Assembly (NCBI GenBank): GCA_029948255.1
Contig: JALIZF010001245.1
Coordinates: forward strand, 124,001-188,000
Length of the DNA: 64,000 nt
Direction: 5' to 3'
From: Telmatactis stephensoni
Taxonomy: Eukaryota; Cnidaria; Anthozoa; Actiniaria; Isophelliidae
Below the pieces are notes generated by a model that made no database searches, was not told where the DNA came from, and worked only from the letters and a program-made list of their open reading frames with translations. Shown here one piece after another: positions 33,175 to 43,709 of this stretch. Within the stretch, counting starts at the first letter, position 1. Every line of letters starts with the position of its first letter. The translations under genes were made by a program, and so were the position numbers.

Positions 33175-34365
33175 CTTTGTAGTTATGTAGGAACAATCCA
33201 AGGTGAAATAAAGTTTATGTATGTATGCGTGTGTCCGATTAAACAGAGATTTATAAGTTACAAGTTGTGTGTATTGTTTTTCCGGAAGCCGCCACAGCCA
33301 TCGCACCTCCCACGTCTTCGTGGGAGGGCCGGCTGTGGATGGGCAGCTCCCGCTATCTGAGGCTGTTGCTGCTGTTGTTGTTGCTGCTGTAATTGTTGTT
33401 GTGGCTGTTGCTGTTGTTGTTGCTGCTGTAACTGTTGTTGTTGCTGTTGCTGGGACTGTTGCTGTGGCTGTTGACTTCCCACGGCCGGCACTGAAATGAG
33501 ATGAATATTTGTCATTTAACAATTACGTCGGTGGAACGATTGACAGGTTTTGGATGAATCATCCTACCGTTATTGTTTGCTCTTCATTCCCAAAATAACA
33601 CCAAAACAATTTACTATATTCACCCAAAACCAAATGATTTTCTTCTCTGTCTAATAATGTTTTACCGAAGTCTGAATAATGCTTCAATTACCTGACCCAC
33701 CTCCTACATTGTTGCCTCTAAGAAAAAGAAGGGAAAAAGTTGAGATAATGATCTTGACTCCAAGTTTTCTTTCTTGTTGTTCAGACTGAGAGAGACTCGG
33801 TCGAGATTATCCAATGATCTTGACCCAGTTTTCTCTCGTCATTAGAACTTTAAAAACTATATATACTTACGTATTCATATAACATCAAGATTTCTTTTCT
33901 ACTGATTTGGGTCTATAAGATAAAAATATAATGGCAGAAGGCATTGTTAATAATATGCCATTTCTGCCTTTTACTGTGAAGGTACGTAACAATTTTAAAA
34001 ACAATATAATTTTTGCACATGCTTTTGGGAAAAATCACGAGATCGCACATTATTCTACCATTGAATTGTGTCAATCTTTACTTGCTTTGATCCGAAGACT
34101 AAAAATCATCGAAACAGCAATATTTCACTCCAGTATTGACTCTAGACTAACTTTTTGTTTGGTCATAATTTTTCGCACGTGTTTTGATCACTGCTTCGAA
34201 TCATTGCTGCAAAGTTCGTTTATGTCATGAAATCATGAAATTAGTGCAGCACTAGCTAGAGAAGGAAATGCTAGTTGTTGTTTTAGGCTTAAAAAGGTCT
34301 CAAAAGAGTGGAAAATAGGTGATATTTACAAAGAATATAAGATTGACTTACTTGTATAGTTGTCT
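33175..34365 (-). other. insert in BEL carrying a poly-Q ORF
   Basis: The BEL integrase frame resumes at about 33155-33175, and RNase H ends at about 34369. Between them lies foreign sequence. On the minus strand an acceptor-like CATTTCAG is followed by a glutamine-repeat ORF (33515-33258) ending RRRGRCDGCGGFRKNN and a stop. The rest, including a + strand ORF at 33931-34230, is unrecognised. No terminal repeats were found. Confidence 0.5.
33258..33515 (-). CDS. poly-glutamine ORF with CxxC tail
   Basis: 85 codons, mostly CAA/CAG runs (33355-33470), ending in RGRCDGCGG and a stop. An acceptor-like CATTTCAG lies at its start, so it could be a terminal exon. The glutamine tract may be only a CAR-type trinucleotide expansion. 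Function unknown. Confidence 0.3.
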   Translation of the reverse strand: MTNIHLISVPAVGSQQPQQQSQQQQQQQLQQQQQQQQPQQQLQQQQQQQQQPQIAGAAHPQPALPRRRGRCDGCGGFRKNNTHNL

Positions 34366-34368
34366 CAT

Positions 34369-35466
34369 TCAAGTCACTTGCACATGCAAAGGTGCGACAG
34401 TGCATTTCGCGCGAATTGTGAAATCAACAGGGTGTGATTTGGGCTTGGCAGATAACTTTCCAGCACGGTACTTCAGATATTCGATATAACGTAGAAACCA
34501 CGCAATTACTTTTTGGAGTTTGAACCAAGAAGAGAAGTATTGGAAAATCTCCATTAGTGAACTGGTCTGGACAGCTGCGTAGATCTGAACTTTCTCTTTC
34601 TTAATTTCTTCATCATCATCGTATAGGTCAGGTAATTGCTCTGGTTGCTTAGGCCAAAATTCTTCACTGACTCTCAGGAACTGGGGACCTTTTAACCACC
34701 TTTCAATCTTTGTTGACTCAGTTGGTTTGATACCACGTGATGCATCATCAGTGGGGTTCAGATGGGACTCTATATGTTTCCATTGATGAGGCGACGAATG
34801 TTCGTGTATAATAGCAATCCTATTTGCCACAAACGTACGGAATCTTCTTGATCTGTTACGTATATACTGAAGAACAATTGTTGAATCTGTCCAGAAGGTA
34901 ACACGATGAATGGGTAGGTCAATTTCTTCCTGGACTTGCTTGTTAAGTTTGACAGCAACTGTTGCAGCTGTAAGTTCCAATCTAGGGATCGTTACTGTCT
35001 TCAATGGAGCCACACGTGATTTCCCCAGAAGTAGTGTACAACTAATGTTTCCATGAATATCTTCAAGACGCAGATATGACGCTGCTCCATACCCATCCTC
35101 TGAGGCATCTGAGAAATTGTGAACTTGTATGGAGGCCGTTTCACCAAACTCTTTTGGTTTGATACAACGTGGTACTGCAATGTCATTTAACTTTGTCACG
35201 TCGTCCATCCATTTTAGCAGAAATTCTAATTCATCTTTTGAGATTTCATCATCCCAACCATGGCTATTCTTGACTACCTTTTGTCTTTCTGCAACACAAC
35301 GGTTATTAGGTAGACAGGGTGTCTTGTGTTTCCATGGTAACCAAAGCTGATTGTGACCATTCACAAGCTGAACAGTAGACTGCATCATTGATATAGCTCT
35401 TTCATCGTCTTTAGACATTGATACCCTTGACTGTTTAGACGAATCGTTGAATTCATTGTTGTACAT
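34369..35466 (-). pseudogene. BEL RNase H region, reverse transcriptase deleted
   Basis: 365 residues. The N-terminus is the segment that normally precedes the reverse transcriptase (LVNGHNQLWLPWK and LPNNRCVAERQ). It then joins directly to the segment after it (GWDDEISKDELEFLLKW). The catalytic reverse transcriptase is absent although the frame stays open. RNase H follows with VHNFSDASEDGYGAASY, IPRLELTAATVAVKL and VTFWTDSTIVLQYI, and STDDASRG-type ending DDASRGIKP. It ends at an insertion. Confidence 0.78.
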
Positions 35467-35475
35467 CCTCTCCAG

Positions 35476-36250
35476 CTATTTTGATTCTTGATATTCGCTG
35501 ATGAAGTTAACATGTGCTTGGTTAGATTTACCTCCCATTGGACCAATCAAAGTCCAGCCAAGTGGAGTTCGTACAGCATAGGGTTGTTTTGGTTTGCCAC
35601 ATCTTTGTTCAAAGACCCAATGAGCATCTGGGGCATCATTACCAATTAGAATAGACACTTGACCATAAGCGAGATTTGGAAATTCAATACCCTGTAAGTA
35701 TGGTAGACACTTGAGATCTTCTAAAGTGGGAATAGTAACTGTAACAGGTAAACGTTCAACTGTGCGAACATTGAGGTTAATCTCGTTATCTGATTTCAAA
35801 GCTTTAACTTTCATCTGAACTTCAATAGCAGACTTGACCTGCTGCTCAGCATTTATCATTGACAGAGTGAATTCTGTGGGGTTTCCAGTTAGTCCTAGCT
35901 TCTCAGCAAAACTTTTAAGACACAGCGAGGAATCAGATCCATTATCCAAGAATGCCTACGTTTCTAGCTCACATCCATTTTTTCCAATTACACGAACAGG
36001 TAGAATTCTCAAACTTATACCTGAATTACCTGTATCTGTGGCACCACATCTTGCGTTTTCTCCTGTTGGTGCTGCATTTGTTCCAGAGGTTGAAGAACTA
36101 CCAACCTCGTTGACAGCAGCAGGTTTAAGCCCTTCAATAGATGGTGGGTGAAGTAGGGAATGGTGGCACTTTCCACATTTACTGACAAGACAGGAACCAA
36201 GATTATTACATCTAAACGCTTGATGACCTTCTTTCAGACAATTGTCACAT
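35476..36250 (-). pseudogene. BEL zinc knuckle and aspartic protease
   Basis: It begins with CDNCLKEGHQAFRC and a second Cys/His cluster (CLVSKCGKCHHSLLH). The protease follows with the active-site stretch AFLDNGSDSSLC and the conserved PTLEDLKCLPYLQGIEFP region. An in-frame TAG lies one codon before AFLDNG (about 35957), where BEL elements usually have a sense codon, so the copy is inactivated at its catalytic site. Confidence 0.75.
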
Positions 36251-36251
36251 A

Positions 36252-36253
36252 GT

Positions 36254-36314
<61 letters not shown>

Positions 36315-36985
36315 GAAACTTTATTACATTTTTCGCCTAACTCTACAATTGCAAATCTCGCTACATGTAGGTAATTTACAATTGGCTACTTGAATCCGAT
36401 ACAAATATCTAACTATGGCTATTATACAATAATTTTTTTTGATGAGACTAGAACTTCATCAGATCTGGGTCATTCCAAGCTTTGTTTCTACAGCAAAAGA
36501 TATAATAGGATGACCTAATTGCTATTTTTGTGATGGTTTTGATTATATATTTATGTTGCTTGCTGTCAAAACGTAACTCATCTAACATTGTAAAGAAATT
36601 ATCAGAGTCTTTAGCGAAAACACCAAGTGCACTGACAGATAGATTAACGAACACGACTTTCTTGTGATAGTGACGTAGATTATCAATAGTTTCTTTATAT
36701 TTAGTTCTTTTTCTGGTTATATTATTCTGGAGGTTTGATTCAAAGCCAACAGTCAGTTCAAGCACATACAAGCAGTCATTAGTAGTGGAAAGTATAAGGT
36801 CAGGACGTTGAGAATCACCAGTCAAAATTGATGGACTTTTAAAGCCAGGTATATCAGCGTACAGGGAGGAGTCATTAACAGCTTGTAGAGTTGTAGCAAT
36901 GAAGTGAAGGATGGAGTCGTGCCTCCAAGTAAAACGGCCCTGATCAAGATAAGTTGTACATCCAGCGATTACATGGAGGAGAGAT
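36252..36985 (-). mobile_element. second LINE 3' fragment with (TTA)n tail
   Basis: The 125-residue ORF at 36448-36825 reads RPDLILSTTNDCLYVLELTV and GFESNLQNNITRKRTKY, a common C-terminal region of non-LTR reverse transcriptase polyproteins. The element ends in a long (TAA)n tract at 36252-36312. It inserted between the BEL zinc knuckle and gag, next to the tail of the other LINE. Confidence 0.75.
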
Positions 36986-36987
36986 AA

Positions 36988-37315
36988 TAATAATAATAAT
37001 AATAGTCTTTATTGAAAAAATCGCTCTCAGCAAACGTGAGGGCTCACATGTGTAAAAAAGTAACAAAAAATAAGAAGCTAAAATTGTTTTTCATGTCTTT
37101 CACATCTTTCATGTCTTTCATATAGAATTGCTGAATTCCAAATTGAATACATTTACACAAATTTAAACAGGCATCTATTTACGAATGAGCATTTGAACCT
37201 TTCGGTTGAAACCTTGGGTAGTACATAGTTATGACCACGTGGCCTTAAGGCTCTGCTCCGCGTTATAGGTAATAACTCGTTCAGTGGATGCGAAGAATTC
37301 CCAGTTAGTTTCTTT
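36988..37315 (-). mobile_element. LINE 3' fragment
   Basis: Minus-strand reading of a LINE C-terminus (LRPRGHNYVLPKVSTERF, then FVNRCLFKFV and stop) followed by a 3' UTR, CAATAAAGAC and an (ATT)n tail at 36988-37006. Confidence 0.65.
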
Positions 37316-37341
37316 GACCTTGTGAATTCCTTTCTTTCCTT

Positions 37342-38005
37342 TTAAGATTTCTTCCTGAACTTGAAGCACTTTATTAACTCGTGGTTCACATAGACACAGA
37401 AGAGACATTTGGTAGATGGGGAAGTCCTCTTGAATTCTGATTCTTGTTTCTTTGAATTCCTACTCTGTACAGTATAACTCGTAACAGCACTTTGTTGATT
37501 CTCAGGTTTCTTCTTGGTGGGCTTCAATCTAAAATATTTTTTCACATCTTGATCTGGTTTGGATCCAACCAACTTACCAAATTCTGTATTTGCTAGCACT
37601 GCCTTTCTTTCAACAAAATCAGTATGGTTAGCAAACTCTGGATCCCCCCCCCCCCCCCCTGATTCAATGAATTTGCCAGACTCTTCCGCCCATTTCGCTT
37701 GCAAGTGGGGTGGGAGGCGCTTCACGATTTTCGTCAGTGTTTCCATTGAATTAATATCAGACTTGTATCCCATTTGAGCAGAGTTCAGTTCACAGTTTCT
37801 CATGTCACGAGCTAATTGCAGGAGCTTATCTGGTTCTGATGCTTTAAGTTGCGGACCTTGAACAACCTTGTTAATGAAAGCGCTTACAATAATATGACGC
37901 TGGCCAAAATTCTCTCGCAAAATTTCCTTTGCTTTGCGATAGCCAATTTCAGCTGGTAAAATCACACAATTTTCAATTGCTTCCTTTGCAGCCCCAGTAC
38001 AGTAT
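37342..38005 (-). pseudogene. BEL gag, C-terminal half
   Basis: The DUF1759-type region LLQLARDMRNCELNSAQMGY and VKRLPPHLQAKWAEE leads to a degenerate zinc-knuckle start (KCLFCVYVNHELIKC). It stops in frame at KFRKKS, after which similarity runs a few codons further before LINE sequence begins near 37315. A poly-G codon run (GGGGG, plus-strand C tract at 37646-37659) is expanded. The 5' end is lost near 38005. Confidence 0.7.
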
Positions 38006-38160
38006 TGAATTTAAAAAAAACCTCAATCACATGATTCAAGTACTTAAACAAATTGTTGTAATGAATAATTTTACCCTGATGATGGTTTATTAAACAACCG
38101 AAAACGTTTGGTAACAAATTGATCGTGTTATCGTTTTGCCCTTTCCTAATACAATTTTAA
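37985..38160 (+). repeat. repeat with CTGATGATGG...AACCGAAAACG motif
   Basis: Sequence around 38076 (CCCTGATGATGGTTTATTAA, then AACAACCGAAAACGTTTGG) has the GATGATGG...CCGAAACGTT look of 3' ends of some Penelope-like and LINE elements. No ORF remains. Confidence 0.35.
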
Positions 38161-38439
38161 GATGGAGAAATCAAATCATTAAATTTTAGTTTAATAATGA
38201 GGTTTTTTTGAAGGCAAAATTATAGATCAATTAAAGCAATACATATTTTTTTAAATGATAGATCATTGCTCTCACAAATTTAAACATTAAGTTTGGGCCC
38301 ACCTGTAAAGAATTTAAAGGAATTTTTAGAGAGTCAGTTGGATAATTATTAATAATATGAGCTAATGTATTTTTTTAGCAAAAAATAAGACTTGATAATA
38401 AGACTTGAGTACGAAAGAACAAAAGAAAAAGATAATGAA

Positions 38440-38580
38440 GCAAAGAAAAAAGATAAAAAAGAAAAAAAAAAGAAAAAAATGAATGTACCACCCGAGAGTT
38501 GAACCCACGACCTTCAGAACTCGAGCCAGCAACAAACTGCTTGAGCTAATAAGCAATTCACTGTTTTTAAGGTGATATTT
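38440..38580 (-). mobile_element. tRNA-derived SINE fragment
   Basis: On the minus strand TTAGCTCAAGCAGTTTG resembles a pol III A box, and GGTCGTGGGTTCAACTCTCG a B box with T-arm. A T-rich tail follows (38430-38480 region). It is too diverged to be a functional tRNA. Confidence 0.6.
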
Positions 38581-38903
38581 TTTAGATATATATTGCTAAT
38601 TTACGTTTGTAACTCCCTTAAATATGTACAAATTATGGAAGAAGTTTCTCTATGAACCAAATATCGCTATGAATAAAATAAATTACTCCATAAAAGCACT
38701 CATGATATTATCAGGAATAGGCCGGAAGTAAAGTTTTACAGACCGGAAGTTTACAGGAAAGTGAGTGAGTAAGTGACACAATAGGTTACTACTTTATGTA
38801 TGCAACATTCTAGTTAGACAATAGATAGATTGAATAGTGCCATTTCATGCTGTCATACACGAAGTACTAAGCTGACTCATTTGCATATTCGACCCCTCAC
38901 AAT

Positions 38904-38930
38904 AACTCGTGGATTTGCAATCCACGAGTT
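38904..38930. repeat. perfect hairpin AACTCGTGGATT/AATCCACGAGTT
   Basis: 12-base arms with a 3-base loop, in otherwise featureless AT-rich sequence. Confidence 0.8.
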
Positions 38931-39542
38931 AATAAAGAAATTATCAATTTTTGTCAGAGAAAAACCAGGTTTAATTTTATGTAAATTAGGACAAGTCTTT
39001 AGTCGAAATTCAAAACCTCAATCTGTCATGGTCTTGATTTTCATTGTGTTCATATAATAACATTATGGATTATTGATAATTAGGTTTTAAGTATCAACTG
39101 AATTAAATAGTGCTATATTTTTCATTTTAAAAATGATTTATTTATTAAGTGACAACTAAAGCTGCAGTTTAGTACTACCAGTTGCAGACTTCACAATTCT
39201 GAGCCATATCACATTTTGAGTGTTTACAGAAAAATCATTCTGAAGGATGAGGAGAAAAAAGGCAAAAAGTTAAAAGTAATACTGTTTGAATTTCTGTCTT
39301 AATATAAGCTAGCTGAACGACTTAAAAATAACGTACACTGATAGAATTTAGGATAATCAAAGTAATATATACAGTAACTGTAAAGCCAGTAAAATTGATG
39401 CCAAACATGTAGTTTTACAGAGCAAGTAAGTTAAGAAATATACAAAATCGCTCTGAATAACTAGTATGGTTCAAACTTAGACATTTTTAAAAAAAGGCTT
39501 ATTATATGATAATTTAGTGCTCCAGCTGCAATAATCTCAGTT

Positions 39543-39990
39543 TAATACCTGTCTCCTCTCTGGGTGCACTAACATCTAATGAGAGAGAAAACACTGTCAG
39601 TGTTTACTTACTATTAAGAGTTTTTGGAAGAAATAATTGTCTAATAATTTATTGGTCTGGTTGCAATCATCTAAGTTTACCTGCATTTCTTTTGTCTGAC
39701 AACTCCAACATCTAATATTAAGAGAGAAAACACTGTATTACTATTAAGGGTTTTTGGAAGAAATGATTGTCTAATAATTTATTGGTCTGGTTGCAATCAT
39801 CTAAGTTTACCTGCATTCTCCTGTCTGACAACTCCAACATCTAATATTAAGAGAGAAAACACTGTGTTACTATTAAGGGTTTTTGGAAGAAATGATTGTG
39901 TAATAATTTATTGGTTGGTTGGAATCATCTAAGTTTACCTGTCTCCCTCTTGGCAACATCAACATCTCATGAGAGAGAAAACTGTGTTAC
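39543..39990 (+). repeat. minisatellite, unit about 130 bp
   Basis: Three and a half units, each with AACATCTAATATTAAGAGAG, AAAACACTGT, GGTTTTTGGAAGAAATGATT and GCAATCATCTAAGTTTACCT. The central units are nearly identical, so expansion is recent. Confidence 0.85.
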
Positions 39991-40254
39991 TTTCTTTCTG
40001 TCTTTCTTTATTTTAGTCTTTATTTGAACAAAGTCCACATTAGTCCACATTTGAACAAAAGGAACAGGGACCGATCACAAAGGGAACAATTTGTTCCTTT
40101 GAGATGGGCTCCCTTCAAGCAGAAAAGGAACACAAAATTCCTATTAGTTATAAAGGAACACGGACCTGTTTGTTCCGTTTTTTAAAAGACAATAACTAAC
40201 ATTATCATTGGTATGCCCAAATCAGCTTCAAACGGCACACCAAAAGGCACTAGA

Positions 40255-40375
40255 TATGCTCAGCCGTTTGTGGGCATGCACAGGCATGGCTAGACATGTC
40301 CAGGCATGTTTAGGCATGTCTAGGCACATTTAGGCATGTCCGAGCAAGTTTAAACATAATCAATCAGACATGTCA
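40255..40375 (+). repeat. short tandem motif AGGCATGTCT/AGGCATGTTT
   Basis: About ten variants of a 10-base unit (CAGGCATGGCTAGACATGTC and similar). It lies 100 bases upstream of the Crypton-like pseudogene. No function inferred. Confidence 0.7.
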
Positions 40376-40470
40376 GAGCTATTTTAAGTGTTTTCTCTAG
40401 GGTATTTTAAGTATTTAGAATAGAAAATCATTATTCAGATTTCTTTATTCTAAAGAGGTCCCAAGGGCCT

Positions 40471-42059
40471 TTGGTGAATATGAGGTCCTATTATATTCAT
40501 AAAACGTCTTTCCACGCCATGTCAAAACGAAAACAAATCGATTGGTCCTCTTTCAAAGATGCTTCACCTAAACCAAAAAGATTGCACTTAGAAAAGGAAA
40601 GTGATGAAAAATATCACTGCCCTGTGCCAAATTGTGATCATGAAGGATTCACAACACAGAGAGGATGCCAAAAACATGTCAAATTAAATCATGGCTGGTT
40701 TAACTACTTCGACGAGAAACCAGACCATAAAAGCGTTTCTGATGATGAACTGTCACGTCAAGTTTAAACAGGAAAACACATCTAGCCGTCTATTCTTCCT
40801 TCCTTTCCTGTTTCAAGTGCTATAGGTGATTCATTTTATAACTGGCTCATAGGATGTGGTGGTGGAAAATCCTCACGCGATGCTCAGCAAACTTTAAGCA
40901 GAGCATTCAAATTTCTTAAATTTTGTTGTGAAGATGAAGATGAAGTGACTAATGACATAGTTGATTTTTCTATTTGTACGCCCGTCATGTTATTCAAGTT
41001 TGTTGATGCTCTACAAGAGGAATACCGCATTGGCCATTCTGGTCGAATTGGATATATTGACTCTATTTCAGAACTCAGTGACTTTACAAAAATCAGTGGA
41101 ACACTTGAAGAGGCCGTCTTAAGAAATATATCAGTGACAGAAGTACATCTAAAAAAGGCAAGAAAGAGTGTTGCAAAGATGATGAAATTGCAATGGATGC
41201 ACGACCTGGACATTGAGACTTTGGAATATTTCAGTATTTGACAACAAAAATGATTGAAACAGCCAAAAACAATGAAGGCTTTGTGGATCAAAAACAGTTC
41301 AAGACTGTAATGACATATGGCTTTGATTAGCTAGTGTTGACAAAAAGTGACTTACAGGTCATTGGGGATTACATTCAACACATTCGTCCACGCCTTGAAC
41401 CAAAGTGCGATTATGTTTTGGTGACGCGAAATGGCAAGCAATATGGCAAACTCAGCAACCTTATGACAAAAATGGTCTATGATGCCATTGAGAAGTACAT
41501 TCACCCAAGTAGTTATCGACAACTAGTTGAAACGGAGAGTGTCAAAAACCTGACAAAAGAAGAACAAGATGCAGTGTCGAAGAATCAAAAGCACAGTTCT
41601 GTTGTTGCACATGTTCATTACCAAAAAGAACGCTCAAGGGACATAGCCAAAAAGGGAAAAGAGTGCATGAAAAAGCTCCAAGGCGTCCAAAGCGAACAAC
41701 TAGAAGAATACATTCAATCGAAGTTGTGTGCATTAAATGAATCGTGCCCTGAAGATGTGATGACATTAGTGATGACACACCTTTACCTCCAAGTGAAACA
41801 ATGACCTGTTCACAGCAAAATAACTGTAACGATAACAATGACGAACCTAAAAAGATGAGATCAGGCAGAAAACTGCAATGCAAAAAACTCCTATTCACTA
41901 ATGAAGAAGACGACAAACTGGAAACAGGCATTATTACTTTACGGAAATGGACAATGGACAGCTATGCTTAGAGATAAAAGATTTCAATTTCAAAGTGGTA
42001 GAAAAGCAGATTCATTAAAAAAACGAGCAGAAAGTAAATTTCCTAAGCTATGTGTGTAA
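40471..42059 (+). pseudogene. C2H2 finger, tyrosine-recombinase-like and Myb protein (Crypton-like)
   Basis: Plus-strand pieces form one degraded protein. 40471-40767 has a C2H2 finger (YHCPVPNCDHEGF...GCQKHVKLNH). 40800-41241 has a helical core-binding-type region (ISELSDFTKISGTLEEA, MKLQWMHDLDIETLEYF). 41334-41804 reads IRPRLEPKCDYVLVTRNGKQ, KYIHPSSYRQLVETES and QKHSSVVAHVHYQKERS, which fits an H..R/H/Y recombinase C-terminus. 41805-42059 ends with a Myb-like domain (LLFTNEEDDKL, GNGQWTAMLRDKRFQFQSGR). Stops, a probable internal deletion at 41242-41330 and a one-base shift near 41935 make it non-functional. I recall the architecture from corals. Assignment to Crypton is inference. Confidence 0.6.
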
Positions 42060-42464
42060 AAAATATCACAATGAATGTACATAATGTAAAATAAATGAGA
42101 CGCCCTATGCATGCATAATATTTGTGCTTTGAATTAAATGAATATGAAGCGCGCTTAAATAGTCGGGTTTGCGCTGCAAGTATATCCATGGAAGTGTTGG
42201 GGAAGGGGAGGGGAGGGATGGTCATTCAGGAGTCAATACAACGACAAAAAGCGCCTTTTAGTAGGTTTTCAAATTAACGAGAACTTTGATAACAATTCGC
42301 GACGCAGTAAAATGAGTAAGTGTTTTATTTCATTGCAATAACTGATAATGATATGATATGAAAACTATTCTGGGTGCTCTTTTCTTTTTCTACATTGTTC
42401 TTGTAGCTCCATTTGGCTTGATGGTGGGGTTGTATAGCCTTGATCGTCGTCGTCGTCGTCATCC

Positions 42465-42898
42465 TTATCTTGCTCGTGTTTTATTTGTAGAGTCATCCTG
42501 GTTTTGGTCCAGCTTTTGACATTCTGTCGCCAATGGAAGGGGATCCACTAGATTTGTCACGAGGTGCTTGTAACTTTCTGAAAGAATTGCCCGTTGACGT
42601 GCCTCTATGGCCTTTTGCACCTTGTATGTTCCTGCGCCCTTGTGGAATGATGGAACTGCTCTGTTAGGATTTAAATCCTCCCTTTGGCAAAACATTTTTC
42701 AGAGTCATTTGAGTGCTGACTATGAACAATTTCAACGTTTTCATGCAATTCTAGCTCTTTTCTGCACAGCCACAAACCTTGGGCGAAGATCTTTTGGATT
42801 TTCTTTTCATTGGCTTTTTGTTGTTGAAGGTCTCGTTCTTTTTTTCTTTCTGACAACTTCTTCATTACTTTGTTGTTGATGTCTGGCGGAAGCTCTTC
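42465..42898 (-). pseudogene. C-terminal segment of the helicase-like gene
   Basis: The coding strand continues directly from the ATAT target site of the inserted element: EELPPDINNKVMKKLSERKK in one frame, then GAGTYKVQKAIEARQRAILS in another after a shift near 42690. It is highly charged, with no motif known to me. It joins in sense with RDLGISEDIRKVTD on the far side of the element (about 51400). Confidence 0.55.
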
Positions 42899-42902
42899 AT
42901 AT

Positions 42903-43422
42903 TGTTGCGGTACCGATTGATCTACGAGTTTTATTAAGTTTGCTCTCTTATTAAGTTCGCTCTTCTTGCTTTATTACTCTTCAGGTATCTTCTAATCTCT
43001 CCTAAAAACTATTAACTCTTACAGCTTATTTACCTAGATATGCTCTTTGTTTAAAAATGAAATACTTTCCTTTTTAGGAATACGATTTAAGCTATAAGGA
43101 TTGACAATTGCTGAGAAGGGGAACTCCCTAATTAATATTTAGTTAGCCTTGAACTTGCGAATGGCAATTACTGAAAAGAGGGGGAATCCCTACTTAAAAT
43201 CTAGTTAGCCTTAAAATTCAATTACAAATGTGTCGTAAACAGGAACTAAATTAACTTTCACTATAACGACGTCCACGGTCGACATTGAAAACAGTCCTAC
43301 AATTATTAACGACTAAACTGTTCAGGACTACAAACTTAGATTTATGAAATGTTTAAATCAGGCTAACTTTTGCTAAAAGATTATTGAGTTGATATTAAAA
43401 TGCTTTTGGGCGTGGCATAACA
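42903..43422 (-). repeat. 3' LTR, env-bearing element
   Basis: 520 bp, preceded on the minus strand by the polypurine tract at about 43423-43436. Confidence 0.9.
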
Positions 43423-43709
43423 TGCCCCCCCTCTTAGTTTGGTGCACCTCCTGATGCACCTCTAAGCTATAAGGTAGGATTCAAAAACGATAACGCTATC
43501 TACAAAGTTCGTTTTTCTACTTACTGCAATTTGTCTACAAAGTTAACAAATTTTAAAATGTTTATAAAGTTAACAAATATCAAATGTTTTTTTTTCTTTT
43601 GTTTTTGTTTTTGTTGTTGTTCTTGTTCTTGCTTTGTCTTCTTCTTTGCTTGTGTTCTTCTTTATTTAGCTGTAAGGGAACCTTACTTAAGTATGAAACG
43701 CTTGTTTCT

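Larger units (their letters stand above)
31506..38005 (-). mobile_element. BEL/Pao retrotransposon, deleted and interrupted
   Basis: Minus-strand pieces occur in BEL order: gag (about 38005-37342), zinc knuckle and protease (36250-35476), RNase H region (35466-34369), and integrase (33155-31506). LINE 3' ends split gag from protease, a poly-Q-bearing insert splits RNase H from integrase, and the reverse transcriptase is missing. No LTR was recognised. The element is a fossil. Confidence 0.8.

Noticed and set aside
33269..33499. Val/Ala-rich + strand ORF
   Set aside because: Antisense of the glutamine repeat.
38480..38565. tRNA gene on the minus strand
   Set aside because: A and B boxes are recognisable but there is no closed cloverleaf, and a T-rich tail follows; treated as a SINE.
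39543..39990. CRISPR-like array
   Set aside because: Units are contiguous with no unique spacers, and the genome is eukaryotic; this is a minisatellite.
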